Assembly (NCBI RefSeq): GCF_013386765.1
Contig: NZ_JACARE010000003.1
Location: 450,766 to 514,765, forward strand
Source of the DNA: Pseudomonas yamanorum
GTDB lineage: Bacteria > Pseudomonadota > Gammaproteobacteria > Pseudomonadales > Pseudomonadaceae
Direction: 5' to 3'
DNA: 64,000 nt
Part shown: positions 35,941-45,723 of the stretch, piece by piece
Layout: each line of letters opens with the position of its first letter
Numbering within the stretch: position 1 is the stretch's first letter
The notes under the pieces: generated by a model
The model's database searches: none
What the model saw: the letters and a program-made list of their open reading frames with translations, nothing else
Told to the model about the DNA's origin: nothing
Position numbers and translations under genes: made by a program

Positions 35941-37611
35941 TTACAGAGTTATGACGGATTCGGTGGATTCCGGTGAAAAGGTGGCACTTTGCTTTGATGC
36001 CCGGGCCGACGCCACCCGGTTACGCCCGGCATCCTTGGCACGGTACAGCGCCTCGTCGGCCTGGGCGGCCATCATCAGGCTGTCGGAGCCGTCGCAGAGC
36101 TCCACCACGCCGGCACTGAACGTGCACCACAAATCCTGCGGCTGGGCGGGGTAGTGAATCTCGGCGAAGCGCCCACGGATCTCGTCCAGTACCTGGCAGG
36201 CCCTGTCGAGATCGGTGTCGGGCATCACGATGGCAAATTCTTCGCCGCCGTAACGGCCTATATAGTCGGTCTTGCGCAGGCGCTGCTTGAGAAACAGCGC
36301 GAGGCTCTTGATCACCCGGTCGCCCATGGGGTGGCCGTGGCTGTCGTTGACCCGCTTGAAGTGGTCGATGTCGAGCATCGCAAAGCTCAGCGGCTTGTTT
36401 TCGCGGCGTGCGCGGAAGCTGCAGTCTTCCAGCAGTTGCAGGATGTGGGTGTGGTTGTACAGCCCGGTGAGGCTGTCGCGCACCATCCGCGCCTTGAGGT
36501 TGCGCGCCCGCGCCGCGCGGTTGCGCACGGTGGTGATCAGGTGCCGAGGCTTGATCGGCTTGGTGAGGAAGTCGTCGCCGCCTTCGCTCATGGCGTCCAG
36601 TTGCTTGTCCAGGTCGTCTTCGGCCGAGAGGTAGATGATCGGCACGCTGACGTAGCGGTCATTGTGGCGGATCACCTTGGCCAGTTCGGTACCGGTGCAG
36701 GCCGGCATATACATGTCGAGGATGATCAGGTCGGGCTGGAAGTCCGCCAGCTCGGCCATGGCCTGGATCGGTTCGATCAGGGTGCGGGTGACGATGCCGG
36801 CGCTGTTGAGCAGGCGCTCGGTGTGCATGGCCTGGGCCCGGGAGTCATCGATGATCAGCACTTTATAAGGTTCGTACTGGGCGACGCAGGTCAGCACTTC
36901 GATTTTTTCCAGCAGGCTCGAGGCCTCCAGGGTTCCGGTGAGGAACTCCTGGCCGCCGGCGCGTACGGCCGCGAGACGCGTGGGCGTATCGGTTTCGTGC
37001 AGGCTGAAAAACAGCAACGGCAGTTTTTGCTCAAGGCCTTCCTGGGCTTCGGCGGCAAGCTTGAGGCCGAGGCCGGTGCCGCAGAAATCCACATCCATCA
37101 CGATAGCCGCGGGCAAGCGCTCGGCCATCGAGGCGCGAAACGCCGCCACGCTGTCGAGGGACTGGGCGCTCAATCCAAAAAACTCCAGCTGCTTGGCCAG
37201 GCGCTCGGCGCGGTCGTGGTCGGCCAGCATCACGTAGATCGGCTTGCGCATCGGCGGCAGGAGCGTTTGCTCAAGCTGGTCGCCCTGGCGCAGGCCGGTG
37301 CGGGACAGGCGCTGCATCAAACGGTTGAGTTCGGTGATCAGGTGGCTGCTGAGGCGACCGCGGTTGTCGTCCACGGCCTTGAGTGAATCGCTGATCAGGT
37401 GCGCCAGCTGGCCGTGTTCCGGCTGCTCGAAGCGTTCGGCAAAACGCAGCAGGCGCAGGTTGGCCTCACTGAGCTCGGACAAGTCAGTGGTCGACCATTC
37501 GCTGCGTTGCAGGCGCTGCCAGATCTCAAGAATTTGACGTGCCTGATGAATTACCCGCTGGGCAAAATGGTGCTTGAGACGCTCACGGCTGGGGTCTTCT
37601 GGCTCGGTCAT
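35941..37611 (-). CDS. gcbA: Diguanylate cyclase with two receiver domains (GcbA-type)
   Basis: 556 residues: an N-terminal helical region (1-120), a degenerate receiver (about 125-245), a full receiver ([13 protein letters not shown]...[13 protein letters not shown], about 250-370) and a GGDEF domain. The active site is GRYGGEEF. The inhibitory site RKTD sits five residues before it, so product inhibition by c-di-GMP is expected. The location beside the chemoreceptor and DUF2333 gene matches PAO1 PA4843/gcbA, which affects attachment and dispersal. It likely makes c-di-GMP in response to phosphorylation or protein contact. Confidence 0.93.
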   Translation of the reverse strand: MTEPEDPSRERLKHHFAQRVIHQARQILEIWQRLQRSEWSTTDLSELSEANLRLLRFAERFEQPEHGQLAHLISDSLKAVDDNRGRLSSHLITELNRLMQRLSRTGLRQGDQLEQTLLPPMRKPIYVMLADHDRAERLAKQLEFFGLSAQSLDSVAAFRASMAERLPAAIVMDVDFCGTGLGLKLAAEAQEGLEQKLPLLFFSLHETDTPTRLAAVRAGGQEFLTGTLEASSLLEKIEVLTCVAQYEPYKVLIIDDSRAQAMHTERLLNSAGIVTRTLIEPIQAMAELADFQPDLIILDMYMPACTGTELAKVIRHNDRYVSVPIIYLSAEDDLDKQLDAMSEGGDDFLTKPIKPRHLITTVRNRAARARNLKARMVRDSLTGLYNHTHILQLLEDCSFRARRENKPLSFAMLDIDHFKRVNDSHGHPMGDRVIKSLALFLKQRLRKTDYIGRYGGEEFAIVMPDTDLDRACQVLDEIRGRFAEIHYPAQPQDLWCTFSAGVVELCDGSDSLMMAAQADEALYRAKDAGRNRVASARASKQSATFSPESTESVITL

Positions 37612-37885
37612 ATCCTGACTACTAGTTAGGCTGCATGCTGAGGTCGAACTGATGGCTCTATGCTAGCACCTCTTTTCCTTTGCACGAGTGTCATACGTCA
37701 ATTAACTGCGAGGTCCTGGATATTCATTTGTCGACCCTGCAGTCGCGCGGGCGTAAAAAGCGTGCATCCTTTATAGTCGAGCCGCGCATACGCGCCACCC
37801 CGACTAAAAGCGCCCCGATGCTCGGCACGATGGGGTAGGGTTGTGGTCGTAGCTATTGAACTCAAGTGATTGAAAGGATATCGCC

Positions 37886-38953
37886 ATGCTGGACTGGAAA
37901 AACCGCGCAGGCAGTGCAAAGGGCCCGGCCCCCGAGACCAAGTCGGCCCCCCGCAGCTATTTCCGTAACCTGCTGATGAGCCGTGCGTTGCTCTCGCTGG
38001 TTGCGTTGTACCTGTTGGTCACCGGTGCCCTGGGCTGGTACTGGAGCGAAGAGCCCGCGTTGTTCCCGGTGCAGCAGAACGCGCAGATTGCCGCCGAGAA
38101 GGATGGCAAGCAGATGGTGGTGGGTTTCACCACCGTCGAAACCCTCAAGACCGTAGTCGGCACCTTGTTGAACAAGCCGGGTGGCTACATTTCCAACGAC
38201 CGTTTCCCGCCGGGCCTGTGGATGGACAACATGCCCAGCTGGGAATACGGCGTGCTGGTGCAGGTGCGTGACCTGACCCGTGCCCTGCGCAAGGACTTCG
38301 CCCGTTCGCAGTCGCAGTCGGCGGAAGACGCAGATTTGGCCAAGGCCGAGCCGCGCTTCAACTTCGACAACAAGAGCTGGGTGCTGCCGTCCAGCGAGTC
38401 GGAATACCAGGAAGGCATCAACTCCCTGAGCCGCTACGAAGCGCGCTTGTCCGACCCGAATCAGCGCGGCGCACTGTTCTATGCGCGTGCCGACAACCTG
38501 AACAACTGGCTGGGTGATGTGGCGACCCGTCTGGGTTCGCTGTCGCAACGGCTGTCGGCCAGTGTGGGCCGGGTCAAGCTCAACACCGCGCTGAAAACCG
38601 AAGCGCTGGCGCCAGGTGAAGTGCCGCAGGTCGATGAAGAAGTGGTGGAAACCCCATGGATGCAGATCGACAACGTGTTCTACGAGGCCCGTGGCCAGGC
38701 CTGGGCCTTGTCCCACCTGCTGCGCGCCATCGAAGTCGACTTCGCCGACGTGCTGGCCAAGAAGAACGCCACCGTCAGCGTGCGCCAGATCATTCGTGAG
38801 CTGGAAGCCTCGCAGGAACCTGTGTGGAGCCCGATGATCCTGAACGGCAGCGGTTTTGGCATCCTGGCCAACCACTCGCTGGTCATGGCCAACTATATTT
38901 CCCGGGCCAACGCTGCAGTGATCGACTTGCGTCAGCTCCTGAACCAGGGTTGA
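37886..38953 (+). CDS. DUF2333 family inner-membrane protein
   Basis: 355 residues with one N-terminal membrane helix (ALLSLVALYLLVTGALGWYW, about residues 35-55) and a long periplasmic helical domain with conserved stretches NDRFPPGLWMDNMPSWEYG and YEARGQAWALSHLLRAIEVDF. The family is conserved in Pseudomonas at this position (PA4842-like); its function is unknown. AAAGGA lies just upstream of the ATG. The stop overlaps the Nudix start (TGATG), so both are coupled. The 274-bp gap to the divergent gcbA must hold promoters for both; none was pinned down. Confidence 0.9.
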   Translation: MLDWKNRAGSAKGPAPETKSAPRSYFRNLLMSRALLSLVALYLLVTGALGWYWSEEPALFPVQQNAQIAAEKDGKQMVVGFTTVETLKTVVGTLLNKPGGYISNDRFPPGLWMDNMPSWEYGVLVQVRDLTRALRKDFARSQSQSAEDADLAKAEPRFNFDNKSWVLPSSESEYQEGINSLSRYEARLSDPNQRGALFYARADNLNNWLGDVATRLGSLSQRLSASVGRVKLNTALKTEALAPGEVPQVDEEVVETPWMQIDNVFYEARGQAWALSHLLRAIEVDFADVLAKKNATVSVRQIIRELEASQEPVWSPMILNGSGFGILANHSLVMANYISRANAAVIDLRQLLNQG

Positions 38954-39492
38954 TGATGGACGCTTCCACCCGAGAGGCGGCGCACCGCGCCGCCTCCGAC
39001 GCCGAACTGATCGCCTGGGTCGACGAGCAGGACAACCTGCTCGGCTCCCTGGTGCGTTCCGATTTGCGCCAGCGCGGGCTGATCGGGCGCTGCACCTTTA
39101 TCTTCCTGTTCAACTCGGCCGGTGAGCTGTGTGTGCACCGGCGCACCCTGAGCAAAGCCATGTACCCGGGGTTCTGGGACACGGCGGCGGGCGGGATGGT
39201 AGCGGCCCACGAGTCCTACGCCGAGTCGGCGGCCCGGGAGCTGGAAGAGGAATTGGGCGTCAGCGGCGTCGAACTCACCGCTCACGACCATTTCTATTTC
39301 GAAGACGGCGACAGCCGGCTCTGGTGCACTTCGTTCTCGGCCGTGTGGGACGGGCCGCTGCGGATCCAGCCGGAAGAAGTCATGGAAGCCCGCTTTCTGC
39401 CACTGGCGACGGTGCTGGAGGAGGCCGAGCAAAAGCCCTATTGCCCGGATGCCCAGGAAGGGTTGCGTCGTTATTTGGCCCTGCGTCGCTAA
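38953..39492 (+). CDS. Nudix hydrolase
   Basis: 179 residues. The Nudix box GMVAAHESYAESAARELEEELGV (split here only by reading: G, five residues, E, seven residues, REL, EEELG) starts near residue 80. FIFLFNSAGELCVHRR and KAMYPGFWDTAAGG resemble the IDI/YfcD-like branch. It hydrolyses a nucleoside-diphosphate-linked substrate that cannot be named from sequence. The start is ATG at 38953 or 38956, overlapping the DUF2333 stop. Followed by a terminator. Confidence 0.93.
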   Translation: MMDASTREAAHRAASDAELIAWVDEQDNLLGSLVRSDLRQRGLIGRCTFIFLFNSAGELCVHRRTLSKAMYPGFWDTAAGGMVAAHESYAESAARELEEELGVSGVELTAHDHFYFEDGDSRLWCTSFSAVWDGPLRIQPEEVMEARFLPLATVLEEAEQKPYCPDAQEGLRRYLALRR

Positions 39493-39514
39493 AGTTGCAT
39501 AAATTGGCGCCATT

Positions 39515-39538
39515 AGGCTCTTAGCAAGGGGCCTTTTT
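39515..39538 (+). terminator. Terminator after the Nudix gene
   Basis: AGGCTC, 8-base loop, GGGCCT (one G-T pair), then TTTT. It lies 22 bases after the stop at 39492. Confidence 0.7.
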
Positions 39539-39587
39539 GCCGTTACACTGCGCGACTTTTCAAGCTGAACCGCTATTGTTCCACCCT

Positions 39588-39685
39588 GTAGGAGCGAGCT
39601 TGCTCGCGAAAAACGTAAGCACGACGCGTGCTGCCTGAATGCCCGCGTTATCGTTGACGACCTTCGCGAGCAAGCTCGCTCCTAC
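39588..39685. repeat. BIME, GTAGGAGCGAGC-type
   Basis: Arms GTAGGAGCGAGCTTGCTCGC and GCGAGCAAGCTCGCTCCTAC, about 58 bases apart: a third REP subfamily in this window. With the terminator it fills the 297-bp gap between the Nudix gene and the Sui1 gene. Confidence 0.93.
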
Positions 39686-39789
39686 AATGGGTTGAATGCC
39701 TGCGGTTCAGTAGCGCTGCCCCTGCCTGAGTGGGGCTTCGCGGTCGGTGATCGCACCGATCAGTCTTTGTCCTCCCAAGAGGATTGCCG

Positions 39790-40161
39790 GTGGCCAAAAA
39801 AGCCGCATCCTTCGCCGCCCTTGGTGGCCTGGTATTTTCCACCGACGCAGGTCGACACTGCCCGGACTGTCGTCAGCCCGTGGACGCGTGTACCTGCAAA
39901 ACAACCCTGATTCCCGAAGGCGATGGTATTGCCCGCGTACGTCGCGAGAGCAAGGGCCGTGGCGGCAAGACGGTGACCACCATCACCGGCGTGCCCCTGG
40001 CCGAGGATGCCCTGAAGGAGCTGGCCACCACGCTGAAAAAGCGCTGTGGCACCGGTGGTGCCCTCAAAGACGGCATCATCGAGATTCAGGGCGACCACGT
40101 CGAGTTGCTGTTGGCCGAGCTGATCAAGCTGGGTTACAAGGCGAAGAAATCCGGCGGCTAG
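39790..40161 (+). CDS. SUI1/eIF1-like translation factor (YciH family)
   Basis: 123 residues from GTG at 39790 (VAKKAASFAALGGLVFSTDA), with AAGAGG upstream; a TTG at 39784 is less likely. CPDCRQPVDACTC is a likely metal-binding Cys set. The SUI1 fold follows: GDGIARVRRESKGRGGKTVTTITGVPL and KRCGTGGALKDGIIEIQGDH. Bacterial members are thought to affect initiation fidelity, but the role in Pseudomonas is unproven. Next to speA as in PAO1 (PA4840). Confidence 0.93.
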   Translation: MAKKAASFAALGGLVFSTDAGRHCPDCRQPVDACTCKTTLIPEGDGIARVRRESKGRGGKTVTTITGVPLAEDALKELATTLKKRCGTGGALKDGIIEIQGDHVELLLAELIKLGYKAKKSGG

Positions 40162-40165
40162 CAGC

Positions 40166-40233
40166 CTCTGTGAAAACCACCCCGATGACCCGCTTGCTGA
40201 ACGCGAACTGTCGTCCCCATGGTTTTCACAGAG
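40166..40233. other. 14-bp perfect inverted repeat in the speA leader region
   Basis: CTCTGTGAAAACCA (40166-40179) and TGGTTTTCACAGAG (40220-40233) are exact complements around a 40-base loop. The repeat starts five bases after the Sui1 stop and ends 140 bases before the speA ATG. It has no T tract, so it is not a standard terminator. It may be a structured part of the transcript or the ends of a small element. Confidence 0.6.
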
Positions 40234-40373
40234 CCTGTTCCTGACCGGTGTCTAAACTCTGTCCTGCAAGTGGGGTCTACCCCTCTCACAGGCAAATCGT
40301 CATTTTCATTCTTTAGACTGCGCCAGCCTCTGATCAGGCCGGTGCACTTCGACTTCATTTATAGGGGACTTCG

Positions 40374-42287
40374 ATGTCCGTACGACGCACACGCAAAGAC
40401 GATGGCAGCCAATGGACAGTTGCGGACAGCCGCAGTGTTTACGGGATTCGCCATTGGGGGGCCGGGTATTTCGCGATCAATGATGCCGGTCGCGTTGAAG
40501 TCCGTCCGAACGGCCCGAACAGCACGCCCGTCGACCTGTACGAGCAAGTCGACGAGCTGCGCAAAAGCGGCCTGTCCTTGCCGTTGCTGGTGCGCTTCCC
40601 CGACATCCTGCAAGACCGCGTGCGCCAGTTGACCGGTGCCTTCGACGCGAACATCGAGCGCCTGGAATACCAGAGCAAATACACCGCGCTGTACCCGATC
40701 AAGGTGAACCAGCAGGAAGCGGTGATCGAGAACATCATCGCCACCCAGGACGTGTCCATCGGCCTGGAAGCCGGCTCCAAGCCCGAGCTGCTGGCCGTGC
40801 TGGCCCTGGCCCCGAAAGGCGGCACCATCGTCTGCAACGGTTACAAAGACCGTGAGTTCATCCGCCTCGCGCTGATGGGCCAGAAGCTCGGCCACAACGT
40901 GTTTATCGTGATCGAGAAAGAATCCGAAGTCGGCCTGGTGATCGAAGAAGCCGCCAACCTCAAGGTCAAGCCACAGGTGGGCCTGCGGGTGCGCCTGTCG
41001 TCCCTGGCGTCGAGCAAGTGGGCAGACACCGGCGGTGAGAAATCCAAATTCGGTTTGTCGGCGGCGCAACTGTTGTCGGTGGTCGAGCGCTTCCGCGCGG
41101 CCGGCCTGGACCAGGGCATCCGCCTGCTGCACTTCCACATGGGCTCGCAGATCGCCAACCTGGCCGACTACCAGCACGGGTTCAAGGAAGCCATTCGTTA
41201 CTACGGCGAACTGCGCAACCTCGGCCTGCCGGTAGACCACATCGACGTGGGCGGCGGCCTGGGCGTGGACTACGACGGTACGCACTCGCGTAACGCCAGC
41301 TCCATCAACTACGACATGGACGACTACGCCGGTGTGGTCGTGGGCATGCTCAAGGAATTCTGCGATGCGCAGAGCCTGCCGCACCCGAACATCTTCTCCG
41401 AGAGCGGCCGTTCCCTGACCGCCCACCACGCCATGCTGGTGGTGCAGGTGACCGACGTCGAGAAACACAACGACGACGTGCCGGTTATCGAGAACAAGGA
41501 AAGCCTGCCGGAAACCGTGCAATGGCTTGTGGACCTGCTGGGCCCGACCGACATTGAAATGGTCACCGAAACCTACTGGCGTGCCACCCACTACATGAGC
41601 GACGTGGCCACCCAGTACGCCGACGGCAAGATCACCCTGGCCGAAAAAGCCCTGGCCGAGCAGTGCTACTTCGCCGTCTGCCGTCGCCTGCACGACTCTC
41701 TCAAGGCCCGCCAGCGTTCCCACCGCCAGGTGCTGGACGAGCTCAACGACAAGCTGGCCGACAAGTACATCTGCAACTTCTCGGTCTTCCAGAGCCTGCC
41801 GGACACCTGGGCCATCGGCCAGGTACTGCCGATTCTGCCGCTGCATCGCCTCGATGAAGAGCCGCTGCGCCGTGCCGTGCTGCAAGACCTGACCTGCGAC
41901 TCCGACGGCAAGATCAAGCAGTACGTCGACGAGCAGAGCATTGAGACCAGCTTGCCGGTGCACGCGGTGAAAGAAGGTGAGGATTACCTGCTGGGGATCT
42001 TCCTGGTGGGCGCCTACCAGGAAATCCTCGGTGACATGCACAACCTGTTCGGTGACACCGACTCGGTGAACATCTACCAGCGTGACGACGGTTCGGTGTA
42101 CAGCGCCGGGATCGAGACCCACGACACCATCGAAGACATGCTGCGCTACGTGCACTTGTCGCCGGAGGAGTTGATGACTCACTACCGTGACAAGTGCGCC
42201 AGCGCGAAGATCACGGCGGCGGAGCGGACTCAGTTCCTGGATGCGTTGCGTCTTGGGCTGACGCGTTCGTCGTACCTGTCCTCGTAA
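40374..42287 (+). CDS. speA: Biosynthetic arginine decarboxylase
   Basis: 637 residues. PLP-dependent fold [21 protein letters not shown] with Lys110 as the PLP lysine, [17 protein letters not shown], and [14 protein letters not shown] as the phosphate-binding Gly loop. [14 protein letters not shown] lies in the C-terminal part of the barrel. It decarboxylates arginine to agmatine for putrescine and spermidine synthesis. The upstream 212-bp region contains a 14-bp inverted repeat. Followed by a BIME. Length matches E. coli SpeA closely. Confidence 0.97.
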   Translation: MSVRRTRKDDGSQWTVADSRSVYGIRHWGAGYFAINDAGRVEVRPNGPNSTPVDLYEQVDELRKSGLSLPLLVRFPDILQDRVRQLTGAFDANIERLEYQSKYTALYPIKVNQQEAVIENIIATQDVSIGLEAGSKPELLAVLALAPKGGTIVCNGYKDREFIRLALMGQKLGHNVFIVIEKESEVGLVIEEAANLKVKPQVGLRVRLSSLASSKWADTGGEKSKFGLSAAQLLSVVERFRAAGLDQGIRLLHFHMGSQIANLADYQHGFKEAIRYYGELRNLGLPVDHIDVGGGLGVDYDGTHSRNASSINYDMDDYAGVVVGMLKEFCDAQSLPHPNIFSESGRSLTAHHAMLVVQVTDVEKHNDDVPVIENKESLPETVQWLVDLLGPTDIEMVTETYWRATHYMSDVATQYADGKITLAEKALAEQCYFAVCRRLHDSLKARQRSHRQVLDELNDKLADKYICNFSVFQSLPDTWAIGQVLPILPLHRLDEEPLRRAVLQDLTCDSDGKIKQYVDEQSIETSLPVHAVKEGEDYLLGIFLVGAYQEILGDMHNLFGDTDSVNIYQRDDGSVYSAGIETHDTIEDMLRYVHLSPEELMTHYRDKCASAKITAAERTQFLDALRLGLTRSSYLSS

Positions 42288-42320
42288 GGACACCGCTCCA
42301 AAGGTCGACCCGGCTCTAAT

Positions 42321-42409
42321 GTAGGAGCCGGGCTTGCCCGCGATGGCGGTGGGTCAGGCAGCCAATGGGCTGGCTGACCCACCGCCATCGCAGGCAAGCC
42401 AGCTCCCAC
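42321..42409. repeat. BIME with mixed REP arms
   Basis: Left arm GTAGGAGCCGGGCTTGCCCGC and right arm GCAGGCAAGCCAGCTCCCAC differ in subfamily; the inner GATGGCGGTGGGTCAG and CTGACCCACCGCCATC pair perfectly. Between speA and the hydrolase gene. Confidence 0.92.
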
Positions 42410-42454
42410 ATTTGATCAGCGTTTCGGCAGTACCCTCTTTATAGGGCCTGAACG

Positions 42455-43318
42455 ATGTCGAGCAAACTCCTGCAAGTGTTCACCCTGGCCATCGCGACTC
42501 TGCTCGCGGCCTGCTCCCCGATCAAAGTGCTCAACGCACTCACACCCTCCAGCACCTTCACCAAAACATCCTCCATTGCCTACGGCGACGACCCCCGCCA
42601 GAAACTCGATATCTACCGTCCCGTCACCGCCTTGCCCGATGCGCCGGTGGTGGTGTTTTTCTATGGTGGCAGCTGGAACAGCGGCTCAAAGGATGACTAC
42701 GGTTTTGTCGGCGAAGCCCTGGCCTCGCGCGGCATCGTGGTGGTGATTGCCGATTACCGGCTTTACCCGCAAGTGCGCTACCCAGCGTTTTTGCAGGATG
42801 GCGCCCAAGCGGTCGCCTGGGCGCACCAGCACAGTGCCGAGTACGGCGGCGATCCCCGCAAGCTGTATGTGATGGGCCACAGTTCCGGTGCCTACAACGC
42901 CGCAATGCTGGCGCTGGATCCACAGTGGCTGGCCGGGGTCGGCATGTCGCCGTCAGTCTTCAAAGGCTGGATCGGCCTGGCCGGGCCGTATGATTTCCTG
43001 CCAATTGAAAACCGCGATGTGCGCCCGGTGTTCTTCTATCCGGATTCGCCGCCCGACTCCCAACCCATCAACCACGTCAGCGCAAGCGCACCACCAAGCC
43101 TGTTGATTGCTTCTGTGGACGACAACCTGGTCAACCCCAAGCGCAACACCGCCGGCCTGGCGAACAAGCTGCGGGCGGCGGGTGTGCCGGTTGAGGAGTT
43201 CTACTTCACCAAAACCAGCCACGCGACATTGGTAGCGTCCATGTCCCGGCCGTTGCGCTGGCTGGCGCCGGTGCTGGACCGGGTCACCGCGTTTATCAAG
43301 TTCACGCCGGGCCAGTAA
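42455..43318 (+). CDS. Alpha/beta-hydrolase lipoprotein (BD-FAE/HSL-like esterase)
   Basis: 287 residues. The N-terminal signal ends in the lipobox LLAAC (Cys20), so it is a lipoprotein. Oxyanion motif FFYGGSWNSGS replaces HGGG; the nucleophile elbow is GHSSGAYNA; the acid is probably Asp in SVDDNLVNP and the base His in TSHATLV. This is the carboxylesterase fold of steryl or feruloyl esterase relatives. Ser after the lipid Cys favours the outer membrane. It is convergent with the MATE gene, overlapping by 17 bp at their 3' ends. Confidence 0.88.
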   Translation: MSSKLLQVFTLAIATLLAACSPIKVLNALTPSSTFTKTSSIAYGDDPRQKLDIYRPVTALPDAPVVVFFYGGSWNSGSKDDYGFVGEALASRGIVVVIADYRLYPQVRYPAFLQDGAQAVAWAHQHSAEYGGDPRKLYVMGHSSGAYNAAMLALDPQWLAGVGMSPSVFKGWIGLAGPYDFLPIENRDVRPVFFYPDSPPDSQPINHVSASAPPSLLIASVDDNLVNPKRNTAGLANKLRAAGVPVEEFYFTKTSHATLVASMSRPLRWLAPVLDRVTAFIKFTPGQ

Positions 43319-44648
43319 GCCAGCGGTCCTGTTTGTTCAGGCGCCAGGCAATCGCCCACAGCGTGAGGCTGCGCAGGGCCATGAACAGCAGGAAAGTTAT
43401 CCACAGCCCGTGGTTGCCCAGCCCCTGCAAGGCCCAGGCGAACGGCAGCACAATCACCACCGTCAGCAGCATGCCGTTGCGCATTTCCCGGGCGCGGGTG
43501 GCGCCGATGAACAAGCCGTCCAACAGGTAGCTCCACACTGCAATCAACGGCAGCACGGCCAGGTAAGGCAGGTAGATGTCGGCGGTTTCGCGCACGCTCG
43601 GGATGTCGGTTTGCATGGCGATAAACAGGTGGCCGAACACGGCGAACAGGATCGCGAAACCGACGCTGGCCAGCAACGACCAACCACAGGCCACCACCAG
43701 CGAGCGGCGCAAGGCCTGGCGGTCGTGGGCGCCGATGGCGTGGCCGCACAACGCTTCCACGGCGTGGGCCAGTCCGTCCAGGGCGTGAGCCGTCAACAGT
43801 AAGCCGTTTAGCAGCAGCGCATTGGCCGCTACCGTCGCATCACCCAATCTGGCGCCTTGCACGGTGATCATGAAAAACACCGATTGCAGGGCCAGGCTGC
43901 GGATGAAGATATCGCGGTTCACCGCCAGCAACGGGCGCCAGCTTTGCCACAGTTTGAGGGCGGCCCAGGCGATATGGCCCGGGTAGGCGCGCAGGGCTTT
44001 TTGGGTGAGGGCCAGGCCGAGCAGGGCGCCGGTCCATTCGGCGATCACCGAGGCGCGGGCCGAGCCGACCACGCCCCAATCCAGACCCAGGACGAACCAC
44101 AGGTTGAGAGCGATGTTGACGAGGTTGGTGGTGAGCAGGATCGCCAGCGGCGCGCGGGCGTTCTGGGTGCCGAGGAACCAGCCCACCAGCGCGTAGCTGG
44201 CGAGGGCCGCGGGCAGGCCGAAGAGGCGGGTGTGGAAGAATTCGCGGGTCAGTTGGTTCAGCTCGGGCGAGGGCTGCATCCAGTCCAGCACCAGGCCGCT
44301 TAAGGGAATGCCGATGCTGCCGAGCAACATCGCCAGCCCCAGCGCCAGCAACAGTCCTTGCAACAGAATCTGCCGCAGCGCCGCACCATCACCGCGCCCG
44401 GCGGCCTGGGCGGCAAAGCCGGTGGAGCCCATGCGCAAAAAGCCCATGGCCCAGGCGAGGAAGGTATAGAGGCTGGCGCCCACGGCCACGGCGCCGAGTT
44501 GATGGGCGTGGGGCAGGTGGCCGATGACCATGCTGTCCACCAGCGCCACCAGCGGCACGGAGATGTTCGACAGGATCATCGGCGCGGCGAGGGCCCACAC
44601 GCGGCGGTGGGTGGGGCGGTCGCGCCAGTCGGTCAGCAGGGAAGTCAT
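43302..44648 (-). CDS. MATE-family efflux transporter (DinF-like)
   Basis: 448 residues with twelve predicted membrane helices in two halves. Family features are RRVWALAAPMILSNISVPLVALVDSMVIGHL at the start and GLAHAVEALCGHAIGA, which resembles the DinF branch, near residue 285. It would export cationic compounds using Na+ or H+. No regulator is next to it. The 3' end overlaps that of the lipoprotein gene on the opposite strand. Confidence 0.92.
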   Translation of the reverse strand: MTSLLTDWRDRPTHRRVWALAAPMILSNISVPLVALVDSMVIGHLPHAHQLGAVAVGASLYTFLAWAMGFLRMGSTGFAAQAAGRGDGAALRQILLQGLLLALGLAMLLGSIGIPLSGLVLDWMQPSPELNQLTREFFHTRLFGLPAALASYALVGWFLGTQNARAPLAILLTTNLVNIALNLWFVLGLDWGVVGSARASVIAEWTGALLGLALTQKALRAYPGHIAWAALKLWQSWRPLLAVNRDIFIRSLALQSVFFMITVQGARLGDATVAANALLLNGLLLTAHALDGLAHAVEALCGHAIGAHDRQALRRSLVVACGWSLLASVGFAILFAVFGHLFIAMQTDIPSVRETADIYLPYLAVLPLIAVWSYLLDGLFIGATRAREMRNGMLLTVVIVLPFAWALQGLGNHGLWITFLLFMALRSLTLWAIAWRLNKQDRWLTGPA

Positions 44649-44677
44649 GCGGGCTCCTTTGGGGAGCGGTAGTGTAA

Positions 44678-44902
44678 CTGGCCGTTAGCGGCGACGCAGG
44701 GCCAATGTAGGGAGTGGGTTTCCTACAGGTGAAACCTTGATGGACGTGAGGCTATTCGGTTTATTCAAGAACCTAGCCGTACGGTCAGTTGTTTGGTCTC
44801 GGGCTGTTCAGCAACATCCTTTTGACGCCATACCGGCGCTATCCCGTCACTGATCAATCAACACCCTTGTGGTGCTCAGGCGCGCTTGGGCGCGAGAAAA
44901 GG
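44678..44902 (+). repeat. Duplicated promoter region, copy A
   Basis: A 222-225-bp block repeated at 45491-45715 with a constant offset of 813 and no gaps; I count about 26 mismatches, so about 88% identity. The best conserved part is TTCAGCAACATCCTTTT and CCATACCGGCGCTATCCCGT. In copy B the block ends eight bases before the first PAAR gene, so it is that operon's 5' region. Copy A instead leads into an immunity gene. Confidence 0.92.
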
Positions 44903-44925
44903 TCAACGCAGCGCAAGGGTGGTAG
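44903..44925 (+). pseudogene. Last codons of a lost toxin gene (relic 1)
   Basis: GCAGCGCAAGGGTGGTAG reads A-A-Q-G-W-stop directly before the ATG of the first immunity gene. The intact toxin ends S-Q-E-Q-G-W-Y-stop with the same spacing to its immunity gene. The stretch is short, so homology rests on the match plus identical position. Confidence 0.5.
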
Positions 44926-45408
44926 ATGGACGCAGCAAAAATTGCTTGCTTGGTAAAAAGCTTGGGCCGTACTTACGGCGAGTTATGCGGCGAAAATCTA
45001 CTTCGTGACGGATCGATAAAGCCGCTATTTGCAACGGGTGAAAATACATATTTCATCGATAAGCCAGAGCCAGGTGTTGAGCTGTGGTTTTGGGCGCAGA
45101 CGATGCGATTAGAGCGGATAGTTTTTTGTTTGATCCCGCTTGCCAAGAGAGAGCCACCTTATACAGGAGATCTGCCCGCGCCTTTTACCCGCGTTATGAG
45201 CCAAGAGAGTCTCCACAAGATGCTTGGGGTGCCTCACGAGTCTAAACCGCCGATGAAATTGCCATTGCCGATTGGAGTCACAGGAGGATGGGACTCCTAT
45301 CGTCTCAGCGCAGAGATTCACTCGAGTGCGAAGGTAGGTGCGCAATATTCGCCAGATAAGTCCGTCTGTGGTTTGGCGGTCACCTTGGTTGATATGGGGC
45401 CCGACTGA
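44926..45408 (+). CDS. Immunity protein, DUF6392-like (orphan 1)
   Basis: 160 residues. It shares with three others in this island KSLGRxY near the start, [16 protein letters not shown] (near 50), PFTRVM, and GGWDSYRL (near 122). From memory this is DUF6392, a Pseudomonas family placed after PAAR/pyocin-type toxins. It would bind and block a toxin tip in the cytoplasm. Base use is more AT-rich than the flanking core genes, suggesting transfer. No intact toxin precedes it; it sits between the two copies of the promoter repeat, behind a toxin relic. Confidence 0.85.
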   Translation: MDAAKIACLVKSLGRTYGELCGENLLRDGSIKPLFATGENTYFIDKPEPGVELWFWAQTMRLERIVFCLIPLAKREPPYTGDLPAPFTRVMSQESLHKMLGVPHESKPPMKLPLPIGVTGGWDSYRLSAEIHSSAKVGAQYSPDKSVCGLAVTLVDMGPD

Positions 45409-45490
45409 CGCCGCAGTCATTACACAATGGGTCAAAAAATTGGGCCGCCCCTATGAAACATGACTGATCTCCTACGTAGCTGGACTGCCA

Positions 45491-45715
45491 CTGGCCGTTA
45501 GCGGAGACGGAGGGCCAATGTAGGGAGTGGCTTTCCTACAGATGACACTTTGATGGGCGTGGCGTTATTCGTTTTTTGCAAGAACCTAGCCGAACGGTCA
45601 GTTGTTAGGTCCTGGGTTGTTCAGCAACATCCTTTTCACGCCATACCGGCGCTATCCCGTCACTGATCAATCAACACCCTCGCGGTGTTCGAGCCCGCTT
45701 GGGCGCCAGAAAAGG
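45491..45715 (+). repeat. Duplicated promoter region, copy B
   Basis: Second copy of the block at 44678-44902. It occupies most of the 315-bp gap between immunity gene 1 and the PAAR gene and supplies the promoter of the toxin operon. An AAAGGAAAGC ribosome site follows directly. Confidence 0.92.
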
Positions 45716-45723
45716 AAAGCAAT

